Assembly: GCA_012270065.1 (NCBI GenBank)
Contig: JAAXJB010000009.1
Location: forward strand, 22,967 to 82,316
DNA from: Rubripirellula sp.
GTDB taxonomy: Bacteria > Planctomycetota > Planctomycetia > Pirellulales > Pirellulaceae
Direction of reading: 5' to 3'
DNA length: 59,350 nucleotides
Part shown: positions 26,000 to 34,149 of the stretch, one piece after another
Layout: every line of letters begins with the position of its first letter
Numbering within the stretch: the stretch's first letter is position 1
Notes under the pieces: model-generated
The model's database searches: none
Seen by the model: only the letters and a program-made list of their open reading frames with translations
What the model was told of the DNA's origin: nothing
Position numbers and translations under genes: made by a program

Positions 26000-26998
26000 A
26001 TGGCTGGTCAACTGCTGTTGGAAGTTTTGAAACATCCAGCCCCCGCCACTCTGGGCGCTCTTGCCGATTTGATTTGGCCTCCGTCCTGCCCACTTTGCAA
26101 CCAGTCGCCACCAGCTGTCAAAAGCACACGTTCCGAATTCTGCAAACGTTGCGTGATTGACCTCAGTGCGACAGAGCAAGTGACGCGACATGCATGCCGT
26201 CGGTGCGGAATGCCCCCAGCCGAATCTGTACATGGGCCCAAAAACGACAAATCGCGGCCGAATTCCGCTGCAGGGAACTGCGGACAAAACATGCTTGGCG
26301 TGACTGAAATTCACAGCAATCGATCAGAACGTCCACAAGACAAGCTCGTTGCTCAAACAAGAGCCAATTTGAGCCCCCCCGTAAAACGCATCTCCCGAAA
26401 ACCTCCCTTCAACTGTTTTTACTGTCAGAAACAGAAATTCGAGCCTGCAGCCATTTGGCCACTCTGGCTGTACGAGGATCGAGTGCGAGACGCTGTGCTG
26501 ACAGCCAAACAGGCTCACCAAACCGCACTTGCCGCGACGCTGGGCCGACGATTAGCGACCAGAGTCCTCGAACTCGAGGAAGCTCCTGCTCGCTTTGATT
26601 TTGTGACCTACGTTCCATCTCACATCACGCGGCAACTGGTCAGAGGCGGGAATGGAAATCAGATTCTTGCTGCGGAAGTGGGCAAGACACTTGGCGTACC
26701 CTGCCGTAATCCCCTTAAAATCACCAGAAGAATCGCGAAACAGGCGTGGCTAGGCGATCAGGCCCGGATTCAGAATGTCCGCGGTGCGTTTTCTGTAAAA
26801 AAAAGCTATGCTTGGGGAAGATGCGGGAAATTGGCGGGTTCGCGCGTTCTGCTGGTGGACGATGTCATGACTACCGGGGCAACTGCGAATGAGATTTCGC
26901 GGATTTTGCTGGCGGCCGGTGTGAAGACAGTCCACTTGGCGGTGGTTGCCAGAGCGGTACCGTTTTCGGGCGTTTTACCGCAGCGACCAATTGCCTGA
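26000..26998 (+). CDS. ComF-family phosphoribosyltransferase-like protein
   Basis: A 332-aa protein. The N-terminus has a zinc-ribbon (C-P-L-C...F-C-K-R-C, then H-A-C-R-R-C and C-F-Y-C). The C-terminal type I phosphoribosyltransferase domain carries the PRPP-binding motif VLLVDDVMTTGAT. Relatives (ComFC) work in DNA uptake/natural transformation. An insertion of about 60 polar residues (roughly 75-135) separates the second and third Cys pairs, making it longer than the usual 220-250 aa. ATG 26000 is taken as start; a GTG at 25991 is in frame. The last domain seems complete. Confidence 0.85.
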   Translation: MAGQLLLEVLKHPAPATLGALADLIWPPSCPLCNQSPPAVKSTRSEFCKRCVIDLSATEQVTRHACRRCGMPPAESVHGPKNDKSRPNSAAGNCGQNMLGVTEIHSNRSERPQDKLVAQTRANLSPPVKRISRKPPFNCFYCQKQKFEPAAIWPLWLYEDRVRDAVLTAKQAHQTALAATLGRRLATRVLELEEAPARFDFVTYVPSHITRQLVRGGNGNQILAAEVGKTLGVPCRNPLKITRRIAKQAWLGDQARIQNVRGAFSVKKSYAWGRCGKLAGSRVLLVDDVMTTGATANEISRILLAAGVKTVHLAVVARAVPFSGVLPQRPIA

Positions 26999-27192
26999 TC
27001 CACTCCGGTGCAGGTTCTGAGGCCCTTTATGATTTTGCTTCTGCTGAATTCACTGACCTCGCAGCAGCAAGTCTTTTCATCAGTTCCGATCACAGCCGTG
27101 AGCAACATTGCCGATACTGAGTCAAGCGGACACACTTCTGAACCCAGCACAGAAGCAAGGCTCAACACTGCGTCATTCCGTAAAACGAAAGC

Positions 27193-28197
27193 ATGATGGA
27201 TTCAAAAAACAAAAAGCCCGACAGCAACCCTCCGCGAGGCGGTGGTTCGCGACGCGCGATTCTGCGCGGCTTGGGCATTGTCCTGCCACCGCTGCTTACC
27301 ATTGTGGTCTTGATCTGGGCATGGAATACGATCGAGAACTATGTGCTGAGACCAATTGAATCAGGCGTACAGCATGCGATTGTCTGGAGTATTCCTGACA
27401 AGACTTTCAGTGAACTTCCCCCAGGTGCGATTGCGAACAGCACTGGAAAAAATGATGGGTTTCTTTACAACGGCACTGAATACGTGCCTGGCCCAACTGG
27501 TCGTCGGTATCTGCCCGATTATGTGAAGAAGCTTGTTGATGACCGAAGCGATTACTTCGGGACATACTCGCCCCCACCGGCCAGTGCGAATGCCTACTGG
27601 CATCGCTATGTCCAGCTCCAATACATGCCGCGATGGCAAGTCGTACCGATCTTCATTTGTGTGTTCACGATTGTCCTCTATTTTCTGGGACGCCTGTTCA
27701 CCCTCGGGATGGGGCGATGGTTTGTCAAAGGCTTTGATCATGCAATTTTGAGTATCCCTGTCGTCAACAAGGTTTACGGCAGTGTCAAGCAGGTAACCGA
27801 CTTTGCCTTCAGTGAACGCGAAATCGAATTCAATCGAGTGGTGGCCATTCAATACCCGAGGGAGGGAATCTGGTCCCTCGGATTTGTCACTGGTGACAGC
27901 ATGAGAGAGATCGCAGAAGCAACCGGAGAACAGATGCTGAGCGTCCTCATGCCAACCAGTCCAATGCCAATGACAGGCTTCACCGTGACAGTCAAGAAAA
28001 GTGAAGCAATTGATCTGAACCTGACAGTCGATGAAGCGATTCAATTCGTTGTCAGCTGTGGAGTCGTTGTACCAAGCCAGCAGAAAGTGGAGCATCTGAT
28101 CGCGAACCAGAATGGCGATTCCTCCTCGATCCCTTCGATGCTTCCAACCAACGTCAACAACGACATTTCAGAAGCAAATTCAGAGGCACAATCCTAG
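27193..28197 (+). CDS. DUF502-family membrane protein
   Basis: A 334-aa protein with two transmembrane helices: the first at about residues 25-45 (GIVLPPLLTIVVLIWAW) after a basic cytoplasmic N-terminus, the second near 150-170 (VVPIFICVFTIVLYFLGRLF). The second is followed by the DUF502 hallmark segment (IPVVNKVYGSVKQVTDF) and a beta-rich domain (GIWSLGFVTGD, MPTSPMPMTGFTVTV). The loop between helices is longer than in most DUF502 proteins and carries a Pro/Gly/Tyr-rich insert. Function of the family is unknown. ATG ATG at 27193. Confidence 0.85.
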   Translation: MMDSKNKKPDSNPPRGGGSRRAILRGLGIVLPPLLTIVVLIWAWNTIENYVLRPIESGVQHAIVWSIPDKTFSELPPGAIANSTGKNDGFLYNGTEYVPGPTGRRYLPDYVKKLVDDRSDYFGTYSPPPASANAYWHRYVQLQYMPRWQVVPIFICVFTIVLYFLGRLFTLGMGRWFVKGFDHAILSIPVVNKVYGSVKQVTDFAFSEREIEFNRVVAIQYPREGIWSLGFVTGDSMREIAEATGEQMLSVLMPTSPMPMTGFTVTVKKSEAIDLNLTVDEAIQFVVSCGVVVPSQQKVEHLIANQNGDSSSIPSMLPTNVNNDISEANSEAQS

Positions 28198-28390
28198 GCG
28201 AATCCGACAGTCAGCGAAGGCGAAAACACCGGACACATCGTGCTTGACGCCTCTATTCTCGCAGCACACCACCTTCCATGTGCCCCTGTCACGCGGCTGA
28301 CAATCAGGATTTTGCGGTTTCCAGATTGGAATTCTCCGTCATTCCCCCGCAGAACAAGACTACCCGAATGCACGTGTCTGCGGGTATTCT

Positions 28391-28597
28391 ATGCCTATGT
28401 CGGTAGACCTCAGCGGATCGATTCTCTCCCCCAGCTTGCTGCTTTGGCTTGCTGGCGTGTTGATTGCTGCCATTCTGTTGTTGAGTTTGATGAATCGACG
28501 TCGAACAAAACTCACCGAAAGCCTGCGTGATTTTGTTGATCAAAGCAAAACGCCCAGTGGTGAATCGCCACCTTCCGACAATGACAGGTCAGAATAG
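28391..28597 (+). CDS. small single-pass membrane protein
   Basis: A 68-aa protein: short N-terminus, one strong helix (LLLWLAGVLIAAILLLSLM, about 17-35), then a basic stop-transfer RRR and a hydrophilic tail. ATGs at 28391 and 28397 are possible. It lies between the DUF502 gene and miaB on the same strand, 82 nt before the miaB start. Not recognised. Confidence 0.55.
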   Translation: MPMSVDLSGSILSPSLLLWLAGVLIAAILLLSLMNRRRTKLTESLRDFVDQSKTPSGESPPSDNDRSE

Positions 28598-28678
28598 CCG
28601 GACTTCCTTCACCGCCCTGGCGCCGTGGTCGACTTGAAGCGGGTTGTTCGCAACCAGAAATTGCTTGAACACAGAAAA

Positions 28679-30094
28679 ATGAACAAACGCGTTTACATCA
28701 AGACAGTCGGTTGCCAGATGAATGTTCTGGACAGCGAAATGGTCATCGCTGACCTGAAAAGACATGGATACACCGTCGTCGACACACCCAAGGAAGCTGA
28801 CTGCGTTTTCTACAACACCTGCAGTGTGCGAGAGCATGCTGAGGAAAAAGTATACAGTGCGCTGGGCAAGATAAGACAAACCAAAGAACAATATCCTGAC
28901 AAGCTGATCGGGGTGATGGGATGCATGGCGCAGAAAGATCAGGAAATTGTTTTCAAACGTGCTCCCTATGTGGACATGGTCATTGGCCCGGGACAATTAC
29001 ACCGCGTGCCCGACTTGATCGAAAAAGTTCGCGCAGGCGAGGGCCGGCAAATGGCTGTCTCGCTCAATCGAAACGAGGGTTCTCAAGCTGTGATCGCACG
29101 GAGTCATGAAACATTCGACCCACTGCGCGACCCCTCAATGCGTCCCACGCCATTCCAGGCTTATCTGAGAATTCAGATTGGTTGTGACAAGTTCTGCACA
29201 TACTGTGTCGTCCCCAATACAAGGGGCCCTGAACAGGGGAGACCACCACAACAGATCATTTCCGAAGCCAGGGTTCTGGCAGACCAGGGATGTCGTGAGA
29301 TCACGTTACTGGGGCAGACGGTCAATAGCTACAAGTATCGGCACGAAGATGGTTCAACCACCAACATGTCTGACTTGCTTGAACAACTGCATCCCATCGA
29401 CGGCCTCGAGCGGATCAAATTTGTTACCAACTATCCCAAGGACATGACCGAACGCCTGCTATGCACAATACGTGACCTGCCGAAAGTTTCTCCCTACCTT
29501 CACGTCCCGGCGCAAAGTGGCTCGGATGCTGTACTGAAACGCATGAAGCGAGGATATACGATTGCGGACTACATGGAGATGTTCGAACGCATTGAACGGA
29601 TTCTTCCAGAGGCGGCCATCAGCAGTGACTTCATTGTCGGTTTCAGTGGCGAAACGGAGGAGGACTTTGAAAAAACCATGCAACTTGTCGAACGTTGCCG
29701 ATTCAAAAACAGCTTCATTTTCCAGTACAGTGTCCGCCCCGGCACGAAAGCGGCCGAGCGTCTGCCCGACGATATCCCGAGAGAAGTCAAGATTCGACGC
29801 AACAATGAACTTCTGGCCGTCCAGGATAGAGTAGCCAAGGAGGACAATGAAAAACTGATCGGCACGAAAGTCGATGTTCTGGTGGAAGGCCCGAGCAAGA
29901 AGGGGTTGAAGTCTCCGGATAACCCCGTTGTCCAGATGACCGGCCGCACCCACTGCGACCGCATCGTTGTTTTTGATGGCAACACCCGTCAGGCAGGACA
30001 ATTCATGAAAATTCATGTCGATGATTGCAGCAGTCACACGCTGGTAGGACGCGTTGAAACCGTTGACGTTGTCACCATTGGCGGGCTCTCCTAG
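28679..30094 (+). CDS. miaB: tRNA-2-methylthio-N6-dimethylallyladenosine synthase MiaB
   Basis: Radical SAM methylthiotransferase that converts i6A37 to ms2i6A37 in tRNAs reading UNN codons. The 471-aa protein has the N-terminal MTTase domain with three [4Fe-4S]-ligating cysteines (TVGCQMN, YNTCSVRE, GVMGCMAQ), the radical SAM motif GCDKFCTYC near 155-163 and a C-terminal TRAM domain with a GRTHCDR segment. ATG 28679 is used; a GTG at 28625 extends the frame by 18 residues with no family support. Its usual partner miaA is absent from the window. Confidence 0.94.
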   Translation: MNKRVYIKTVGCQMNVLDSEMVIADLKRHGYTVVDTPKEADCVFYNTCSVREHAEEKVYSALGKIRQTKEQYPDKLIGVMGCMAQKDQEIVFKRAPYVDMVIGPGQLHRVPDLIEKVRAGEGRQMAVSLNRNEGSQAVIARSHETFDPLRDPSMRPTPFQAYLRIQIGCDKFCTYCVVPNTRGPEQGRPPQQIISEARVLADQGCREITLLGQTVNSYKYRHEDGSTTNMSDLLEQLHPIDGLERIKFVTNYPKDMTERLLCTIRDLPKVSPYLHVPAQSGSDAVLKRMKRGYTIADYMEMFERIERILPEAAISSDFIVGFSGETEEDFEKTMQLVERCRFKNSFIFQYSVRPGTKAAERLPDDIPREVKIRRNNELLAVQDRVAKEDNEKLIGTKVDVLVEGPSKKGLKSPDNPVVQMTGRTHCDRIVVFDGNTRQAGQFMKIHVDDCSSHTLVGRVETVDVVTIGGLS

Positions 30095-30194
30095 CTGGCA
30101 CGTCAGGTTCGGCCTCGGCCTTGCCGGCGTTTTTCCATTCACACGAAAACATTGATTCTCATAGCGTGCGGAGACTGCTCTGAATACGAAAACC

Positions 30195-31451
30195 ATGACG
30201 TCCCCCATTCAATGCCACACCTTGGGCAACGGCTTGACGGTCCTGATCCAACCGATGCCGTGGTTGCGGACTGCTGCCCTCTCTTTGAATCTGCAAGCCG
30301 GTGTACATCGAGAACCAGCTCACCTGGGCGGACTCAGCAGCCTCGTCTGCGAGATGATCCAGCGGGGCGCGGGACAATACAGCAGTCGTGACCTCGTTGC
30401 TGCTCAGGACAATCTGGGCATTGACCGCAACTCGGGCGTGAGCACAGCATTCGTTTCATTCGGTGCCTCCATGCCGAGTGATTCACTTCCTGCGGCCATT
30501 TCGCTTTATGCAGATATTGTTCGCAACCCCCATCTTCCGCATGATCAACTGGAAGATGCTCGCATGATGGCGATTCAGGAATTACGCGCGATGGAAGATG
30601 AACCAACGCACCGTGTAATGCGTCGCCTTCGTGAATTGCACTATGGTGAAGTCCTCGGGCGTTCCAACTTCGGCACGGAAACCGGAATTCAACAGATCAC
30701 ACAGGACGACATCCGCTCGTTTTACCAAACCAATTACCATAGTTCTGGGGGAATTCTCTCGATCGCAGGTAACGTCGACCCCACCGAAGTGCTTGACTGC
30801 GTGAATACAGCATTCGGGAACTGGAGAACCGGTTCCCTTGAAGACTTGCCATGCCCGAGTGGCGTGGCCACGTACGAGCATTTCGAATCATCATCCAGCC
30901 AGACCCACATCGGATTTGCGTTTGATGCAATTCCATACAGCCACCCGGATTATTTCAAGCTTCGGGCGGGCATGGGGATTTTAAGTGATGGCATGAGCAG
31001 TCGGCTGTTCGATCGCGTTCGTGAACAGCGTGGCCTTTGCTACACCGTCACTGCAAGCTGTCATTCCCTGAAAAATGGCGGAGGCGTATTCGGCTACGCA
31101 GGCACAACGCCTGAACGGGCCCAGGAGACACTCGATGTCACACTTCATGAGATTGAAAATCTCCTTGAAGACATGTCCTCAAGTGAACTCGACCGCTGGA
31201 AAGTCCGGATTGAAAGTGGCCTGATCATGGAACAGGAATCGAGTGCGTCTCGTGCATCCTCCATGGCGTCTGATTTTTACCAGCTTGGTCGCCCCATGAC
31301 GACAATTGAACTGGAGAGTCTGATCGAGTCACTGCGACTGGAAGACATCCGCGATTACTGGTCAGCCAATCCTCCCAAAGACTATCGTGTTGTGACTCTC
31401 GGTCCCGACCCGCTGAAGGTTCCCGCCTCCCCTCAACCAACTGCCAATTGA
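30195..31451 (+). CDS. M16-family peptidase homologue, catalytically inactive type
   Basis: A 418-aa protein with the two-domain M16 fold (LGNGLTVLIQPMPW, NLQAGVHREP, then QRGLCYTVTASCHSL in the second half). The zinc-binding H-x-x-E-H motif is absent: the corresponding stretch reads HLGGLSSLVCEMIQRGA. Such subunits pair with an active M16 partner, here the gene directly downstream, whose start overlaps or abuts this stop. The pair resembles PqqL/MPP-type alpha/beta arrangements. No signal peptide is evident. Confidence 0.88.
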   Translation: MTSPIQCHTLGNGLTVLIQPMPWLRTAALSLNLQAGVHREPAHLGGLSSLVCEMIQRGAGQYSSRDLVAAQDNLGIDRNSGVSTAFVSFGASMPSDSLPAAISLYADIVRNPHLPHDQLEDARMMAIQELRAMEDEPTHRVMRRLRELHYGEVLGRSNFGTETGIQQITQDDIRSFYQTNYHSSGGILSIAGNVDPTEVLDCVNTAFGNWRTGSLEDLPCPSGVATYEHFESSSSQTHIGFAFDAIPYSHPDYFKLRAGMGILSDGMSSRLFDRVREQRGLCYTVTASCHSLKNGGGVFGYAGTTPERAQETLDVTLHEIENLLEDMSSSELDRWKVRIESGLIMEQESSASRASSMASDFYQLGRPMTTIELESLIESLRLEDIRDYWSANPPKDYRVVTLGPDPLKVPASPQPTAN

Positions 31452-31453
31452 AG

Positions 31454-32710
31454 ATGCCCGAGTTTCGTGAAACTACTCTTTCGAATGGTCTGCGCATCGC
31501 AGCAGAAATTGATCAACGTGGATATTCCGCGGCTTTCGGATATTTCGTTCGCGCTGGTTCACGCGATGAAGTGGATCGGGAATCAGGCCTCAGTCACTTC
31601 CTCGAACACATGATGTTCAAAGGTACGCGACATCGTTCCGCAGCCGATGTCAACCGTGAACTTGATGAATTGGGTGGCCAAAGCAACGCGTACACCAGCG
31701 AAGAACAGACAGTTTATTATGCAACGGTGCTACCTAAATTCCAGGATCGTCTGATCGATCTGCTGACCGACATGCTCAGCCCAATATTGGATGAGAATGA
31801 ATTTGCAACCGAGCGTCAGGTCATCCTCGAGGAAATCGCGAAGTATGAAGACCAGCCTCCATTTGGTGCTTTTGAGCGTGCGATGGAGGTCCACTTTGGC
31901 CCACGCGGACTCGGACGCCGCATTCTGGGCACAGCAGAGTCCATTCGGACAATGCAAGCGGCAACGATGCGTGACTATTTCAACAGACGCTACCGGCCTG
32001 AGAACATTGTGCTGGCAGCCGCTGGCAATATCGACTTCGATGCCCTGGTTCCGCAGGTCGAAAAACTGACAGAGGACTGGTCTGATCGGCCAGATGTGGC
32101 TGCGCCGGAAAAAGATCCGGATGATTCCGTGCCTCTTGGCATTTCACTGGAACCAAAAATCATTTCTACCGATGCGAAGCAGGCCTATCTTGTCGGCATT
32201 TCTCCGGGACCAAGCAGTAGAAGTGATGATCGCTACGCTGCACGGGTTCTGGGGTCAGTCATGGGTGATGAAGGTGGCAGCCGCCTGTTCTGGGAATTGA
32301 TTGATTCCGGGAGAGCAGAGGTCGCCACTCTCTGGCCACACGAATTCATGAGGGAAGGCGCGTGGTTCAGCTACATGGTCTGTGCACCAGAGGACGTCAA
32401 GTCAAATCAACGCCTGATGAACGACATCATCCAGAGCACCCTCGAGAAGGGAATCCAGCCAGAAGAACTGAAGCAGACGCTGAACAAGGCAACTGCGGGT
32501 GCCATCATGCAATCAGAACGCCCCAGTAATCGCCTGTTTGGAATTGGAAGCAGATGGCTCACGTGCGGAGAATACTTGAGCACGGATGATGCACTGGATT
32601 GCTTATGCAAGATCACAATTGAGGATGTCAATCAGGCCGCTCAAAAATACCTGACCACAAATCCTACCGAAATCATTGCTGAAGCGGAGCCGTCGGCCGC
32701 CACACATTGA
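31454..32710 (+). CDS. M16-family zinc peptidase, active type
   Basis: A 418-aa peptidase with intact HFLEH zinc site (GLSHFLEHMMFKGT near residues 48-61) and the downstream glutamate of the inverted zincin (ATERQVILEEIAKYED near 116-131). The C-terminal domain carries SVMGDEGGSRLFWELID. ATG 31454 is preferred; a TTG at 31448 would give a TTGA overlap with the upstream stop. It forms a clear two-gene operon with the inactive homologue. Substrate unknown. The convergent DUF1552 gene begins 80 nt beyond. Confidence 0.92.
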   Translation: MPEFRETTLSNGLRIAAEIDQRGYSAAFGYFVRAGSRDEVDRESGLSHFLEHMMFKGTRHRSAADVNRELDELGGQSNAYTSEEQTVYYATVLPKFQDRLIDLLTDMLSPILDENEFATERQVILEEIAKYEDQPPFGAFERAMEVHFGPRGLGRRILGTAESIRTMQAATMRDYFNRRYRPENIVLAAAGNIDFDALVPQVEKLTEDWSDRPDVAAPEKDPDDSVPLGISLEPKIISTDAKQAYLVGISPGPSSRSDDRYAARVLGSVMGDEGGSRLFWELIDSGRAEVATLWPHEFMREGAWFSYMVCAPEDVKSNQRLMNDIIQSTLEKGIQPEELKQTLNKATAGAIMQSERPSNRLFGIGSRWLTCGEYLSTDDALDCLCKITIEDVNQAAQKYLTTNPTEIIAEAEPSAATH

Positions 32711-32790
32711 ATCGCTCTGTGACTTGAGTGGACACCATCAACCGCTTGCTGTCGACTTGACTTCAGATGCATCATTATGACATCGTCGGC

Positions 32791-34149
32791 TTAACCGAGA
32801 TTGTGCAATAACCCGGTGCTGTCTCCAAAGCGGCGTTCACTGACCCCCATCTGTTTCATCATCCAGAGATAAAGATTGCACAATGGTGTCCCATTCTCGT
32901 AACGGATGTGACGTCCTGTTCTGACACGCCCACCGGCCTTACCAGCCAGAATGATTGGCAGGTCATCATGGTTATGGCGATCACCGTCACTGATACCACT
33001 GCCATAGACCAACATCGAATTGTCCAAGAGGGTTTTCCCATTGTCTTCAAGGATCGAGTCCAGACGCTTCAACAGATAACCAAAACGATCAATTTGAAAA
33101 CGATTGATTTTTGCGACATTCGCCTGTTTATCTTCACTCTTTCCATGGTGTGAAAGCGAGTGATGCCCCTGTGAAACCTGAATCTCCGGGTAGCTTCGAT
33201 TCGACCCCGCATTGGTGAACATGAATGACAGAATTCGAGTGCTGTCGGTTTGCATGGCCAGTGCAACCATATCCAGCATGAGCTCCGCATGCTGTCGAAG
33301 TTCTCTCGGAACACCACTTGGCCGCGGATAATCTGGAACGCCTTCCTCGGAAAGCCTTAGCCGATCCGCACCCGCAAGTCGTTTTTCTACATCGCGAACC
33401 GAGTAAAGATACTCATCCAGTTTTCGCTGATCCACCGCTGGCAATGTACGATGCAGATCTTTTGCATCTTCGAGAACGAAATCAAGAACACTTTTACGGT
33501 ATTTCTCACGGACACTTCTTGCCCGTCTGACCGATTTTTCGGTCTGACCAGCAAAAAGCCGGTCGAAAACTGCAGCTGGATCAATTTCTTTGGCAACCGG
33601 ATTTGTCGCACCACGCCACGACATGTTTGATGCATAAGCACAACTGTATCCACTGTCACAGTTGCCAGCTTGTGCACTTGCTTCCAGCCCCAACTCAAGA
33701 GATGCAAAACGAGTGGCATCACCAACATGCTTCGCAGCCAGTTGGTCTACGGAGACTCCATTTTGAATATCCGCACCATTGGTTTTGCGGGGATGAGCAC
33801 CTGTCAGGAACGCCGCAACACTCCGCGCGTGGTCACCACCACCATCACCGTGAGCCCGTGCACCATCGAGTGTCAAACCACTGAGAACATTGAACGACTT
33901 CCGATGTTCAGAGAGTCTTGCCAGAGTTGGCGGCAATTCAAAACGCGTCCCGTCTTTTTTGGGTGTCCAATCAGGCATGTGCATCCCATTGGGCACATAG
34001 AAGAACGCCATTCGAAGCGGACTCCTGTTCTCGCGTTCGGCAGCGGACAACAGACGGCTTTCCGACATGACAGCCAGCGTTGGCAGCGCGACAGTGGTGC
34101 CCAATCCTCGCAGAACAGTTCTTCGCGAGAGCGTTTTCGGTGTATTCAT
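32791..34149 (-). CDS. DUF1552 protein with Tat signal
   Basis: A 452-aa exported protein. The N-terminus SRRTVLRGLGTTVALPTLAV is a twin-arginine signal. Hallmarks of DUF1552 follow: MAFFYVPNGMHMPDWTP, NVLSGLTLDGARAHGDGGGDHAR, GVSVDQLAA and the C-terminal HHSLSHHGKSEDKQ and LVYGSGISDGDRHNHDDLPIIL. The family is planctomycete/myxobacterial and of unknown function, related to the alkaline-phosphatase-like DUF1501 group. Its ATG overlaps the upstream stop (TAATG), so it is translationally coupled to the DUF1592-type gene. Confidence 0.92.
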   Translation of the reverse strand: MNTPKTLSRRTVLRGLGTTVALPTLAVMSESRLLSAAERENRSPLRMAFFYVPNGMHMPDWTPKKDGTRFELPPTLARLSEHRKSFNVLSGLTLDGARAHGDGGGDHARSVAAFLTGAHPRKTNGADIQNGVSVDQLAAKHVGDATRFASLELGLEASAQAGNCDSGYSCAYASNMSWRGATNPVAKEIDPAAVFDRLFAGQTEKSVRRARSVREKYRKSVLDFVLEDAKDLHRTLPAVDQRKLDEYLYSVRDVEKRLAGADRLRLSEEGVPDYPRPSGVPRELRQHAELMLDMVALAMQTDSTRILSFMFTNAGSNRSYPEIQVSQGHHSLSHHGKSEDKQANVAKINRFQIDRFGYLLKRLDSILEDNGKTLLDNSMLVYGSGISDGDRHNHDDLPIILAGKAGGRVRTGRHIRYENGTPLCNLYLWMMKQMGVSERRFGDSTGLLHNLG

